The notes: generated from the sequence alone by a model not told the origin. A stretch of 64,000 bases of DNA from Malania oleifera (GCF_029873635.1 NC_080417.1:29597682-29661681); one strand, 5' to 3'; counted from the stretch's first letter, positions 1 through 11,593 are shown. Program-made: numbers and translations.

Positions 1-1354
1 TGTGATTACATGTCTAAATTGCGTAATTAGGCGTTTAAATTCATTCGTTAAAGGTTATAATTTTAATTAAATGTTTGATTATGTTCAATATTTTAACATA
101 GTTCAAATTATAATATTTAGATCTTTACTCGATAATTTACGAATTTTCGGTAACTTATTATTGCAAGAGAAATTTTTGGACATTTAAGCCAAAATTAAAA
201 GTGTACGTGAGGTGTACATGAGCTGGAGTCCGAATCAGGATCGTGTGCATAAAACCAAATACCAAAGATCGGATCATAAGCCACATGCATGCAATTGACA
301 AGCATTTTACGTGGGTCGTGCGTGAGCTTGGGCCCGCGAAGAAGCCTTGAAAAAGGAGCTAAACAATTGTGAAGATGCATGTGTGCATGGGGTTTCATGC
401 ATGTGTGCGTTGCGATAGAAACAAGAAGTAGCAGGCCCGTGAGCAAAATAGATGAAGCATGTGGTGGGCTTGGACGACTGGGCCTCTGTGCGTAATGAGT
501 TCATGAGATAGTTGGAGCCAAAATTTGATGAACCTTATATCAAAAGTTAGCCAAATTCATACTATATCAAATTTGCAATTTCAATTTCGTATTTTAAATG
601 TTGAATTAATTAAAAAATGTAGAAAGGCCTTTTGAATTAAGGAATAATTAAGAAATGTTCTTTTTTAAAAAAAAGTTAATTTTTAGAATTTTAAATTTGA
701 TACTCATGATATTCTTGATTTGATGTTTAATGTTGCTTAAAATGTTGCTTGTGCACTTCTATTAACACCCATCTTTTCTATGATTTAGTTCCCACCACTA
801 ACAAATCAGATTCATTCATTTAAGAAATATAATTCTTAGTTAAAACTTTGTTTCATAATACAATTTTTGATGTACAGTAATTACTTTAAATTAAAGTAAG
901 TTATTTCAGTTATAATTTCTTACTTTTTTGAATGTCTTTTGAAATTATTTTCACTATCTTTAAAATAATGATAAAAGACATTGACTTTTACTTAAATTTA
1001 ACAAAAATACAAAAATATAAACTAAAATTCAAAAAATTTGAGATTTTGAAATATGAGAGATATGTTAAAATCTTAGGAAAATTTTGTACACCTCAAGAAG
1101 ATTGTGTCTTTTCTCACAAAGGTGTTGGAGTACTTTGCCTTTAAATTATTAGTAAAATCACAATCTCCTTTTTAACATGACTGAAAACGTGTTTGCAACA
1201 TTCAATTTTAATCACGCTTACTTATTGTCATGTCAATTTATTAATATTTAAAATCACAATTTGTGAAATTGTGTTTAATAGTTATAGGCATTTGCGCGTT
1301 ATTATTACAATAGAAAACGCAGTTTGAAAGTGCGGTTTTAGCTGTATCGAAAAA
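1..1354. other. Host intergenic DNA upstream of the PPR gene
   Basis: AT-rich sequence with no gene I can support. A block at about 195-540 is clearly richer in G+C than its surroundings and carries several CATGCATG/TGCATG (RY-type) words near 285 and 375-405. Its edges look abrupt, so it may be an old inserted fragment, but I recognise no termini or protein. The open stretches here read as non-coding. Confidence 0.6.
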
Positions 1355-1416
1355 GATATTGCTTCTTCACTTCTCGCTCGTTTCCTCCCTCTCAGAACCC
1401 TAAACCCTTCCCCACA
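1355..1416 (+). promoter_or_regulatory. PPR gene leader with pyrimidine patch and telo-box
   Basis: Pyrimidine-rich stretch (about 1361-1393) typical of plant core promoters and leaders, followed by a telo-box-like AACCCTAAACCC at about 1397-1408, ending a few bases before the start codon. Telo-boxes are common in promoters and leaders of plant genes for translation and organelle biogenesis. The start context has A at -3 and G at +4. No convincing TATA box is seen; a weak TATA-like word lies near 1281. The transcription start is inferred, not seen. Confidence 0.5.
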
Positions 1417-2637
1417 ATGGCTTCTTCTCTTCCGGTCCGCCATGTTCGTCATTTCTGCGCCGCCACCAACTCCACAATCTCCATCTCCAAAGCGAAAGCA
1501 AAACTTCGTTCCGAGTATGACCCCGACAAGGCCCTAGAAATCTACTCCTCCGTCTCCGACCATTACACCTCCCCTGTCTCCTCTCGCTACGCTCAGGAAT
1601 TCACTGTTCGGCGCCTCGCCAAATCTCGACGCTTTGACGACATCGAAACCCTAATCGAATCCCACAAAAAAGACCCCAAAATCACCCACGAACCCTACCT
1701 CTCTACCTTGATACGATCCTATGGCCGAGCCGGGATGTTCGATCACGCCCTCAAGACTTACAATCAGATGGACGAGCTTGGAACGCCGAGATCGGTTATA
1801 TCCTTCAACGCGCTCCTCTCTGCTTGCAACCAGTCAAAGCTGTTCGACCAGGTGCCCAAGCTTTTCTCTGAGATCCCACACAAGTTCAACATTTTGCCCG
1901 ATAAAATTTCGTATGGTATACTGGTTAAATCCTTCTGTGAGTCGGGTACACTGGAGAAGGCCATAGCGACTCTTGAAGAAATGGAGGAGAAAGGAATTGA
2001 GGTAACTGCTATAACTTTTACGACGGTTTTGGATGGTTTGTATAAGAAGGGGGAGAGCGAAACTGCTGAGAAGCTGTGGAATGACATGGTGGCAAAGGGG
2101 TGTTCGCTGGATGTTGCGTGCTATAATGTTAGGATCGTGTATGCTCATGGCGGTTCACCAGAGGGTGTGAAGGCCTTGATTGAAGAGATGAGCGACGCAG
2201 GGCTGAAACCCGACACCATTAGTTATAATTATTTAATGACTTCGTACTGTAAGGGTGGGATGATGGAAGAAGCTAAGAAGGTTTACGGTGAATTGGAGAG
2301 TAATGGGTGCCATCCAAATGCTGCAACTTTTAGGACTTTGATATTTTATTTGTGCAGAGCAGGGGATTTCGAGGAGGGGTATAAGGTTTTCAAGAACAGC
2401 GTGAAGCTGCATAAAATTCCTGATTTTGGGACGTTGAAGCATTTGTTGGAGGGTTTGGTGAAGAAATCGAAAATTAAGGAGGCAAAAGGATTGACGCGGA
2501 CAGTGAAGAAGAAGTTCCCCTCTAACTTCTTGAATGCTTGGAAGAAACTGGAGGAAAATCTTGGCTTGACTTCTGCTGCTGCTGCTGATGATGACGACGA
2601 TGTGCTCCAGCACCCAGCGAGGCTGCCCTGTAAGTGA
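1417..2637 (+). CDS. P-class pentatricopeptide repeat protein, probably mitochondrial
   Basis: Single-exon gene for a 406-residue PPR protein. Residues 1-30 are rich in Arg, Ser and Ala and poor in acidic residues, as in a mitochondrial presequence. Eight P-type 35-residue motifs can be laid end to end at about 93-127, 128-163, 164-198, 199-233, 234-267, 268-302, 303-337 and 338-372; a weaker helical pair precedes them (about 57-91). No E, E+ or DYW extension is present, so a role in RNA stability, translation or splicing is more likely than C-to-U editing. From memory it is close to the Arabidopsis pair At4g36680/At2g18520 (MASS start, KAKxKLR, PVSSRYAQE, KKKFP-FLNAWKKLEE near the end); no search was run. 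The tail (385-406) is Ala/Asp-rich and poorly conserved. The start was chosen for its context and presequence. Frame is open throughout and it looks functional. Confidence 0.95.
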   Translation: MASSLPVRHVRHFCAATNSTISISKAKAKLRSEYDPDKALEIYSSVSDHYTSPVSSRYAQEFTVRRLAKSRRFDDIETLIESHKKDPKITHEPYLSTLIRSYGRAGMFDHALKTYNQMDELGTPRSVISFNALLSACNQSKLFDQVPKLFSEIPHKFNILPDKISYGILVKSFCESGTLEKAIATLEEMEEKGIEVTAITFTTVLDGLYKKGESETAEKLWNDMVAKGCSLDVACYNVRIVYAHGGSPEGVKALIEEMSDAGLKPDTISYNYLMTSYCKGGMMEEAKKVYGELESNGCHPNAATFRTLIFYLCRAGDFEEGYKVFKNSVKLHKIPDFGTLKHLLEGLVKKSKIKEAKGLTRTVKKKFPSNFLNAWKKLEENLGLTSAAAADDDDDVLQHPARLPCK

Positions 2638-3827
2638 TGGTGGAACTGTTGCTAGTGGGTATTAAATTGTATTGTTCACCACAGCGTTAGATATTTAAAC
2701 CAGAGGAGTTCCTCGCTTGGTCTGTGACTGCAAATGATTCAATCTGATTGAAATGTGAATTGTTAGTGTGAGGGACAATGCAGATGAGCGATGCTGGTTT
2801 TGGCCCTTGGGTATTGCCTTTGGGAGCCATGTTGAGAGCTCCAAATGGAGATATTTTTTTGCTTAAAAGATGTTTTAAGGTCTCCCAGTTAATTGGTTTC
2901 TACAATTTTGATTCTTTGCTTCACCTTTTATCTTTGATTTTAGTGTTGAACATGCCCATTGCAGTGAGCCTGCTACTTGCATTATACAACATTCCTGTGG
3001 TGTTACTGGTGTATGCCTTTTGAAACTTGAAACAAATAGTTTTTTGCTGTGTTTCCATTGTAGACTTTAGCTCTCATGTCTTGAACAAGCAATGGGTTCC
3101 ATTTCCTCTGCAGTTTATTGTCTTGTTAACGTACTGTTGCCATTAGTGGAACTGTGGGTTCATGACTTCATTCATGAATGCAAAAAATCTAATTCCAGAA
3201 TGACTTTGTGTATAGAATTAAGTTCACAACAGTAACAGTTGAGGTAATGTTCATGAAATATAATCATGAAAAATGCTGGTTATAGAAGAAGAACATACTT
3301 TCTCTATTAATCACACTCCTGAATGATTCTCAATCTAGCCCGTGCATTTTATAAATGTTTAGAATCCATTCATGCAAGTCTATAATTGATATGACTTCAA
3401 AATTGTTCATTGGTGATTATTTGGGTTACATTTGTGAATTGTCATAGATGAATTTGGAATCAACTTTAAACAGTTTCACTTGGTGAGTTACTGAGCTTTA
3501 TTTATCAAATTGTTTAAAATTGTTCTCTTTTCCTACAATGATTGATTTCGATCTGCATATATTAATACATCTTGAACATTGCATGCTAGACAATTTATCT
3601 CAAGCTTTGGACGAATTCAGTAATGTATTCTGAATGGGCACTCAAAAAAACCTGAAACAGAGGAACACAATTAGAAATTTTTTTGCATAAATTGCATTAT
3701 ATATATTCAAGATTGGTTGGTTGAGATTGATCTCTTCAATTGTTTTTTTTTTTTTTAGGGTGGGTTTGGGTTTGTTTTGTGTTGTTCAGACTGTTTGGTC
3801 TTGGATGTTAACTAGGAGCTCATATTT
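2638..3827. other. 3' flank of the PPR gene
   Basis: AT-rich DNA that must hold the PPR 3' untranslated region and then intergenic sequence. No polyadenylation site can be placed with confidence and no second gene is recognised. From about 3800 begins a unit (GGAGCTCATATTTG followed by CTTATTATTGGCAG) that recurs in diverged tandem form at 15848-16410. Confidence 0.5.
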
Positions 3828-3995
3828 GTCTTTGTTTTTGCTTTTGTTTATTAGTTTTTTTTTTCTCACTTATTATTGGCAGTTAGGTCAACTCCGTTTG
3901 GTTGCTATGAAACCTATGACAATGAATTGCAATTTTTGTTTACATCTTCATATTTTTTGAATAAAAAAAGTGAACTGAATAGTAGTTGTAATGAT
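3828..3995 (+). repeat. Host segment duplicated on both sides of the Tat element (copy 1)
   Basis: About 165 bp of host sequence beginning GTCTTTGTTTTTGC and ending AGTTGTAATGAT, present again at 15684-15847. By eye there are about 7 substitutions and 2 small length differences between copies. It directly abuts integrase sequence at 3996, with a few bases of shared sequence (ATCA on the complementary strand) at the join. A normal retroelement insertion gives 5 bp, so this is not an ordinary target-site duplication. Confidence 0.85.
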
Positions 3996-6560
3996 GTCCA
4001 CACGAAGCGTGTAATGTTCCGCTCTGTTATGGTGGCTAGAGGTTCAGCCTCTACCCACTTAGTAAAATAATTTATTGCTACCAATAAAAACTTTCTTTGA
4101 CCTGTCGCCTGCGGTAGAGGTCCAAGGATGTCTATTCCCCACTGTGCGAAGGGGCAGTGACTGGTTAAAGGGGAGAGTAAATTAGAGGGTACGTGTGGTA
4201 CAGTTGCACATCGTTGACATCTGTCGCATTTCTTGACGAGTAAAACGCCTGTCGCATGGCTTTGTGGGCTAGGGCCCTACTGGTAAGGTGGTTTCCACAC
4301 ACTCCTTCGTGGATTTCTCTTAGTACGTATGTCCCTTCCTCATCGTTTAGACAAAGAAGGTAGGGCAATGTTAGAGATCGTCTGTACAGCTCCCGACCTA
4401 TCAGCGTATACCTTGCTGCTTTTCTTCTCACTTTCCGAGCTTCCTTGTTGTCTTGTGGTAAGGATTCGTTCTGGAGAAATAGGAACAAAGGCGCCCTCCA
4501 ATAATTCTTGTTGATTTCGGACTCTACTGAGTTAACTTTGTCTTCCTCGTATGATGATTTCCCTATTCGCTCTAGATAAATAGCTTCTTTCCATTTCGCC
4601 TCGGTCGCTGAGGCCAATTTCGTAAGTGCGTCGGCCTTTTTGTTTTCTGCCCTTGGTACGTGTTCTATATCGAATCGAACAAATGCTTTCTCGTATTCTT
4701 GGGTCTTAACAAGATATTTCTTCATTCTTGGATCCCTAGTTTCAAATTTTCCTTTCAGCTGCTCTACCACTAGTTGAGAATCACTCAATACCTTGATCTG
4801 TGCCACCACTAATACTTCTGCCAAGTGCAGGCCTGCTAGCAAAGCTTCATACTCCACATCGTTGTTGGTTGCTGTGAACTCAAGTTTCAGTGCGAAAAGA
4901 GTTTCAGTGACTTTAGGGGCCGAAAGGATGAATCCAGCTCCCCCTCCAGTAGCGTTAGATGACCCATCAACATGCAGTGTCCATACGTCTGGCTTAGTGG
5001 ATGAGTCGGAGAACCTTTCTGCTGTAAAATCAGCGAGCACCTGGGCCTTGACCGCGGGCCTTGGTTGATATTGTATGTCGAACTCACTTAACTCAATTGA
5101 CCATTTTGTCATCCTTCCCGAACTCTCCGGTCGCTGTAGAATTTGTCTCATCGGTAGGTTTGTTAACACAATTACCTTGTGGGCCTGAAAGTAGGGCCTC
5201 AATTTTCGTGCTGCACAAACGATGGAGAACGCGGCTTTTTTCGGCTTTGCAGTAGTTCTTTTCAGCTCTGCTGAGCACCTTGCTAGTGTAATAGATGGGT
5301 TGATGCTTCTTGCCTTCTTCCCGAACCAGGACAGAGCTGACGACACTTTCTGTGGATGCTATATAAAGGTAAAGGTCTTCCACATTCTTTGCTTTGGTTA
5401 AGAGAGGAGGGGATCCGAGGTACTGCTTAAGCAATTCAAAGGCTTTGGCATGCTCTTTCTCCCATTCGAATCCTCCCTTAAACCCTAGTGCTTTGAAGAA
5501 TGGTAAGCCTTTGTCCCCTGAGCAGGAGACAAATCTGCCGAGGGAGGCTATCCTCCCTGTCAAAACTTGGATCTCCTTTTTGATCTGTGGGGCCTCCATC
5601 TCCAGTAGCACTTTTATTTTATCTGGGTTTGCTTCTATACCTTTACGAGTCCACATAAAGCTCAGGAATTTTCCTACAGAAACACCGAACACACACTTCG
5701 ATGGGTTCAGTTTCATGTGGTACCGGTGAAGGAGTTCGAATGTTTCTCTCAAGTCTTTGCAATGTTGTCCTATTACCAAGCTTTTTACCAGCATGTCGTC
5801 CACGCACGCCTCCATTGTTTTTCCGAACTGATCTTTAAAGATCCTGTTCACCAATCTCTGATATGTGGCTCCTGCATTTTTTAGCCCGAAAGGCATCACC
5901 CGGTAACAATACAAACCCCTTTCGGTGATGAAAGGTGTTTTTTCTTCGTCTGCTCGACTCATGGGAATTTGGTTGTATCCTGAGTAAGCATCCATGAAGC
6001 TGAGGAGCTCATGCGCAGAGGTTGAATCCACTAGTTGGTCGATTCGGGGAAGAGGGAAATTGTCTTTTGGGCACGCCTTATTCAAGTCAGTAAAGTCTAT
6101 GCAAGTGCGCCATTTTCCATTTGACTTTCTTACTAGAATCACGTTGCTCAACCACTCCGGGTAGTCTACCTCCCTGACGAAGTTGGCTTGTACTAGCTTC
6201 GTCACTTCCTCATCGATTATTCTGATTCGCTCCATTGTGAAGTTTCTTTTTTTCTGCTTCACCAAGTTGGTGGTTGGGGTCGACCTGCAACCTGTGCTCT
6301 ATCACTGTAGGGTCGATGCCGGGCATGTCCGCGGCCGACCATGCAAATAAATCAGCGAATTCGTCCAAGAGTTCGCTTAGCTCCGCTTTCAAGGTGTCGG
6401 GCAAGTGATTCCTGATCTGTATACTTCTCTCCTGGTGGCCGTTCAGTGGTATGTGCTTGACATCTTCATCTACTGTACTGATCTGGGAATACTTTCCTCT
6501 TACTTCTAGATCTTCCACCGTTAGAGTTTCTCTAGCCTCCATCTTCCCTTTCAGGGCCAT
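3996..6560 (-). mobile_element. Tat pol region: RT, RNase H, archaeal-type RNase H, integrase part
   Basis: Fossil pol sequence on the minus strand. Reverse transcriptase lies at about 5350-6265 (ACPKDNFPLPRID, FMDAYSGYNQI and the catalytic-loop version VDDMLVK). The connection/RNase H segment is at about 5080-5350, the Tat-typical archaeal-like RNase H at about 4620-4985 (starting WTLHVDGSS, with NNDVEYEALLAGL), the integrase zinc-binding part at about 4200-4330 and the start of the integrase core at 3996-4180. The part 6266-6560 is the linker between protease and RT. Broken relic. Confidence 0.85.
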
Positions 6561-6584
6561 TACATAGCAACTCTGAGCAGCGGC

Positions 6585-8310
6585 CTAATCTCCATTGACA
6601 AATCTTATCCCTTGTGGTGTAGGGAATTTGACTTTGAGGTGGTACGTTGACGTTACCGCCCGAACTGTGTTAAGGAAAGGGCGATCCAAGATGACATTGT
6701 ATATCGAAGGTCGGTCGACCACCAAGAATTCTGTCAATGTCGTTACCTGCTGCGGAGTCGTCCCTATTGTCACCGGTAACGTGATTATACCCAAGGGGTG
6801 AACAGTGTCTCCCCTGAATCCTACCAAGGGGGTCGAGACCGACTTGAGTTGTTTCTTGTCGATCTTCATTCCAACCAGAACTGACCAGAACATGATGTTG
6901 GCCGAGCTCCCGTTGTCTATCAGTATGTGTTTGACCATATAATTGGCCACTAGTAAGGAGAGCGCTAATGCGTCATCATGTGGATGCTGCACCCCTTCTT
7001 CGTCTCCGCTGTCAAAGGTTATAACGTCATCTTTTCTGTTTGGCTTGCTACTAGTTTCCCCCTTCTCCATCGTCAGCACTTGTTTAGCATATCTTTTGCG
7101 TGCACTCCTGTTATCACCTCCACTAGCGGATCCTCTAAAGATCACCGCAATTTTCCCTATGGCCTGCTCTTCCTTCTCTTTTGCGCCATGCCTCTTCTGT
7201 TCGATTGGTTCCCTTTGTGGATTTTCTTTCTTTATAAACTTTGACAGATGTCCCCTTCTTATTAGGATTTCGATTTCTTTCCTCAACTGAATGCATTCTT
7301 CTGTGTCGTGGCCGTGATCCCTATGGAATGCGCAGAACTTGGACATGTTCCGCTTATGTAGAAGCGTTCGCATAGGTTCAGACCACGAGATGTAGTCCTT
7401 CTTTTTGATCTACATCTGTAACTCTAAGTGCAGTACATTTAGGGGTGTGTAGGTGGAGAACTTGTTGTGCTGTCCTCTCATCTTTGAACCTGTCTGCAGC
7501 GCACTAGTCTCATGCCTTTTTACAGATCTATAGGAGTCTCCAGATTCTCTGCTATTGTTTCTCCTTTTCCGCTCTATGCGATTTCCTCTCGTATCCATCA
7601 TCTCCTCCAGGTTTATGTATTTCTCTGCTCTGATCATTAACTTCCCCATGTCCACCGGTGGTTTTTTCCCTAGGGAGTATAAGAAGCTTCGGAGTTGAAG
7701 AGCCGTTGTCAAGGCGGTCAAAGCTACCCCCATGTCTAAGTTGCGGATTTCTAGGGTCGCTGTGTTGAACCGATGCATGAAGTTCTTTAGAGTTTCCCGC
7801 TCCCTTTGCACCATACTCATGAGATAGCCTGTTGTTTTAGCAACTCTCCGGCTACTAAGGAAGTGGCCGGTGAATATTTATTCCATCACTTGGAAGGAAC
7901 CAATAGATCTTGGTCGAAGAGTTCGATACCAGTCTCTGGTAGCACCCTTAAGGGTGGTTGCAAAAGCTCGACACATGATGGCGTTGGGAGCCCCTTGCAA
8001 CTGCATCAACATTTTGAAATTATCCAGATGATCAATGGGGTCAGACAAACCTTCGTATCTTTCAAAAGTGGGCATCTTGAATCCACTTGACAATGGGGCC
8101 TCCATGATTTCTTTGTTTAATGGAGGCTCTGAGGACCTTAGGGATGCTTCCCCATAGTAGGGTCTGGTTCTGCCCTCCTTTATCATTTTCTCTATATGCT
8201 CTATTTTCTTTATTCTTTCCTCAAGCTCCGTGGATCTTTGTTGGTTGACGTCCACGCTATTTGCATCTTCTACCTTCTTATTGAGATGAGTTTTCTCATC
8301 TTTCTCCACT
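6585..8310 (-). mobile_element. Tat gag and protease region
   Basis: Fossil gag-protease sequence. The gag core (retrotrans_gag type) is at about 7810-8100, with a GLSDPIDHL segment and a TRDWY motif. A Cys/His knuckle-like segment (CAFHRDHGHDTEEC) is at about 7300-7345. The aspartic protease is at about 6600-6950, with active-site region DNGSSANI and the RPFLN motif further on. Family assignment rests on these motifs and on the neighbouring pol. Broken in more than one place. Confidence 0.8.
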
Positions 8311-8591
8311 GGTTTGTTAGCTTGCTTGTCGGCGCTGGGATTCTCTTGCGGTTGGGGGAGGACATGCCCTTCTTAACTCTTTTGTTGTAAGAGTTGGTTG
8401 ACCATGTCCTTCATTTCCTTCTGGAAAGTAAGGAACTCCTTCCTGCTGACACCTGATGACTCTGCGGGCGTGGATTGGATGGATTGGGATGGTTCTTTTG
8501 TAGCAGGGAAGGAGGTAGAATTGCGTGAAGTCGGCTTTGCTGGAATGTCGAAAGTCGAAAGCAAGATAATATTGCCTCTTAAAAGCAGGTT

Positions 8592-8609
8592 CCCACAAAC
8601 GGCGCCAAC
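8592..8609 (-). other. Tat primer-binding site
   Basis: On the minus strand TTGGCGCCGTTTGTGGGA directly follows the LTR end CCCGCAACA. The TGGCGCCGT core is a form commonly seen next to Tat LTRs. It fixes the LTR boundary at 8610 and the orientation of the left half. Confidence 0.75.
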
Positions 8610-9159
8610 TGTTGCGGGATAAAAATAGTAGGGATGCTTCTTCAACTCCCGTGGACCTGAAAGAGGAAGAGAAGAAAGGCTTGGAGGACCCGGGGTGTAC
8701 TCCGAGGGATCTCTCCGATGCCTAAGTAAAAGGAACGCTTTTAGGGAGGCTAAACGCAACAGTAGAATGGTGTTTTGTCACTTACCTTTGCCTTTTCTCC
8801 AAATCTCTTCTTATAGGGGCTTGAGTTGACCGTCGGTTGGCTTGCACTTATTGCACAAGGGCGTGAATCGCTCTCCAGCAATAAGTGCGTACGTCTATTA
8901 CTCGGTTATTAAGGGCGTTGGCGTGGATCTCTCCTCCTCTTTATTGGGTCGGAGCTAATCACTCGTCCGAATGTCAGACCCGGAGAAAGTGCGAGATAGG
9001 CGTTGACCTGTCCTCATTAGCTAGATTATTATGGGTATATCGGTTGCCCCCCCTTCAGTTTCAAATTTCTAGATAGAATTTTGAATAATGGTTTTGTCTG
9101 CATCTTTCCCTTTAAAGGGTTTAACGCTCCATCTTGTTCCTCCCTTTTTTTTTTTTTTT

Positions 9160-9720
9160 CTTTTAGCTGAACAGCTCGTACCGAACTGTTTTGCCGGGCT
9201 GCTCGTGCCGAGCTGTTTAGCCGAGCTCCTCGTGCCAAGTTGCCGAGCTGTTTTGGCGAGCCGTTTTGCCGAGTTGCTTGTGCCGAGCTATTAGCCGAGC
9301 TCTTTGTGCTGAGCTGTTTTGCTGCGCTCCTCGTGCCGAGCTGTTTAGCCAAGCTTCTCGGCCCGAGCTGTTTCGTCTGAGCTCTTTCAAGAGTTGCTTG
9401 GGCCGAGCTATTTCGTCCGAGCTCTTTGAAGAATTGCTCGGGCCGAGCTGTTTTGTCCGAGCTCTTTGAAGAGTTACTCAGGCCGAGCTATTTCGTCCAA
9501 ACTCTTTGAAGAGTTGCTCGGGTTGAGCTGTTTCGTCCGAGCTCTTTGAAGAGTTGCTCGGGCCGAGCTATTTCGTCCGAACTCTTTGAAGAATTGCTCG
9601 GGCCGAGCTGTTTTGCTGAACAGTTTGTGCTGAGCTGTTTGTTTCGAGCTCTTTGAAGAGTTGCTCGTGCCGAGCTGCTTCGTCCGAGCTCTTTGAAGAG
9701 TTGCTTGGGCCGAGCTGTTG
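9160..9720. repeat. Tandem repeat field 1 in Tat LTR (CCGAGCT family)
   Basis: About 10 or more copies of a unit of roughly 40-45 bp built from CCGAGCT and CTTTGAAGAGTTGCT words. The word GAGCTCGG/CCGAGCTC is self-complementary, so each unit can form small hairpins. The long open stretches on both strands are by-products of the repeat and are not genes. The inverted partner field is at about 14455-15115. Confidence 0.8.
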
Positions 9721-10010
9721 CAAGGAGGGAATTTGACCGAGCTGTCCGACCTTTTCCCTGGAGTGAAGCTTGGACGACCTGTCCCATGGAAGGAATTTTT
9801 CCGACCTGTACCACGAAGGGAACTTGGCCGAGTTGTCCAACCTGCACATTGAGAGTAGATATACCGACCTATTCGACCTGCTTTATGAAGGGGATTTGTC
9901 AATCTGTCCCATGGAGGGAAATTGGCAGAGCTCTCCGACTCTATGAAGGGAATTAGTCCGACCTGTCCCATGGAGGGACATTGGCCGAGGTATCCGACCT
10001 GCACGGCTGT
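9721..10010. repeat. Tandem repeat field 2 in Tat LTR (TCCGACCTG family)
   Basis: Irregular repeats of roughly 35-40 bp with the words CCGACCTGTCCCATGG and GAAGGGAATT. It sits between fields 1 and 3 and has an inverted partner at about 14170-14450. Confidence 0.65.
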
Positions 10011-10400
10011 TTGGCCTTACAAGTCATGCTCGTTATTTGGGCCTTTGCGTCTACTGAGCCGTCTCTTCTTGGCAGTTCTGGCCTCACGAGTCGTGCTCGT
10101 CAGTTTGGCCTGTCCGCCTGATGAGTTGTGCTCATCTGTTGGGTTGTTCTGGCCTCACGAGTCGTGCTCGTCAGTTTGGCCTATCCGCCTGATGAGTCGT
10201 GCTCATCTGTTCGATTGGTTCGGCCTGACGAGTTGTTCTCGTCAATTTGGCCTATCCGCCTGATGAGTCGTGCTCATCTGTTGGGTTGTCCTGGCCTTAC
10301 GAGTCGTGCTTGTCAGTTTGTGAGTCGTGCTCATCTGCTGGGCCGTTCTGGTCATATGAGTCGTGCTCGTCTTTTGGTTGTTTCACCTTTCCGAGGCGTC
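10011..10400. repeat. Tandem repeat field 3 in Tat LTR (CACGAGTCGTGCTCGT family)
   Basis: About five to six copies of a unit near 65-70 bp with the words CACGAGTCGTGCTCGT and GATGAGTCGTGCTCATCTG. ACGAGTCGT and GATGAG...CTCATC are near-palindromic. The inverted partner is at about 13808-14160. Confidence 0.75.
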
Positions 10401-11011
10401 GTTGCACGCTTCTGTCCTGCGAGATATAAATAAAAGCAGGTTTTAAATGCGTTCTACCTTGGGAAGTGGGTTGGAGGAAACGTTCTCATTTATGGTCATC
10501 CGTCTAACATTGTGTCCGAGGTGATGTGGTCTTTCCGAGGCAGCGTTTGTCCTTTAGAAGTTGCGTCTGTGCATTTGTCAAAGATTTTTTGTGTCCTTTT
10601 CCTCCCTCGAGACGCAATCCTTTTTGTAAATGAAAATTCTTGAGATTCCCGCCATAGGGATTCGTGCCCTCCTCTCTTTATAAAGGCCAGTGGACTCTTT
10701 CATTCCGCACTCATCTTCATTCTGAGAGGACTCCTTCTTTCTCTTCTTTTCTTCATTCCACAAGTCCCCCATTTGGTGTTAGGTACGCTTTCCCTCTCTA
10801 TAGCATTTTTGTTTTGTTGTTCTTCATGTTCTTCATTGTTCTTGCATTAACTTTGTATGTTTGATCTTTTCTTGTAAGATAGCCTAGCTGTTTGTGTGTG
10901 AAATTTTACTGTCTTGATCTGTCTTGGCATCTTTTCCTCTTTGTTTTTGCTGGTGCTTGCTCGTTTGATCCTTAGGTATAGGTATTATTTCGTTCAGGCT
11001 TTATTTTTCCT

Positions 11012-11593
11012 ATGGAGTCTTCCTCACAGCCTTTAAGGGTTCCTACTACAGTTCGGAGCGCTCATTGTGACCTCACCTCCTCCGACCTGCAGAATGTTCA
11101 TTATTTTTTTGCCATACCATCGAATATTACTGTTAGGTTGTCATCTGCTTCCGAGTCAGCTCTTGATCAAAGCTCCGAGGAGCTCTGCCTCTATACCGAT
11201 TATCTAGATTTGGGTCTTAGGCTCCCTTTTCCCTCTTTTGTCTCTAACGTATTACGTTTTTACCGCATAGCACCTTCCCAACTTGTCCCGAACTCTTATC
11301 TTTTGCTCACCTGTTTTGCTGTGCTTCTGCTCCGCTTGGGCCATCAACCTACAGTTCCTTTTTTTAGAAGTTGTTTCCAAATGCGATCCCATTCTGCGGA
11401 GAAGGAGTTATTTTATTTCAACTCTCTACCAGGCTATAAACTTTTTTCATCAGGCAGTTCTTCCATCCATAACTGGAAGACTCGTTACTTATTTGCCTCG
11501 GGAGAGTTGAATTACACGGGCTCTTTTGTCTGGTCTTCTCCTCTTGATGGTAACGTTGTCTATCTCTTTTCCACCTTTTGCAGGGCTTATTAG
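11012..11593 (+). mobile_element. Extra Tat reading frame, antisense to gag-pol (left copy)
   Basis: A 193-codon open stretch lying outside the LTR and reading opposite to its element's gag-pol. It encodes a globular protein with a conserved-looking block (YLDLGLRLPFPSFV, then RFYRIAPSQLVPNS) that resembles the plant 'putative gypsy type transposon' domain (Pfam Transposase_28, by recall). Extra antisense frames between integrase and the 3' LTR are known in Tat elements; their function is not established. An inverted second copy is at 12666-13214, about 4-5% different at DNA level. Treated as part of the fossil element. Confidence 0.7.

Larger units (their letters stand above)
8610..10762 (-). 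repeat. Tat LTR, left copy
   Basis: Minus-strand LTR of about 2.15 kb beginning TGTGGAATGAAG (at 10762) and ending CCCGCAACA (at 8610). It is preceded by the purine-rich AAATGGGGGACT and followed by the primer-binding site. It contains three adjacent tandem-repeat fields. A TATA-like TTTATAAAG lies near 10677-10685. Confidence 0.8.

Noticed and set aside
195-504. Minus-strand small protein with a signal-like N-terminus
   Set aside because: His/Cys-rich translation is driven by the CATGCATG words; two overlapping frames are open equally, with no family resemblance.
2778-3023. 81-codon open stretch downstream of the PPR gene
   Set aside because: Hydrophobic, low-complexity translation with no recognisable family and no coding-like context; likely chance in the 3' flank.
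9029-10433. Several long overlapping open stretches on both strands
   Set aside because: They are produced by tandem repeats lacking stop words; the peptides are Ser/Gln/Leu-rich repeats with no domain, and mirror versions appear in the right LTR.
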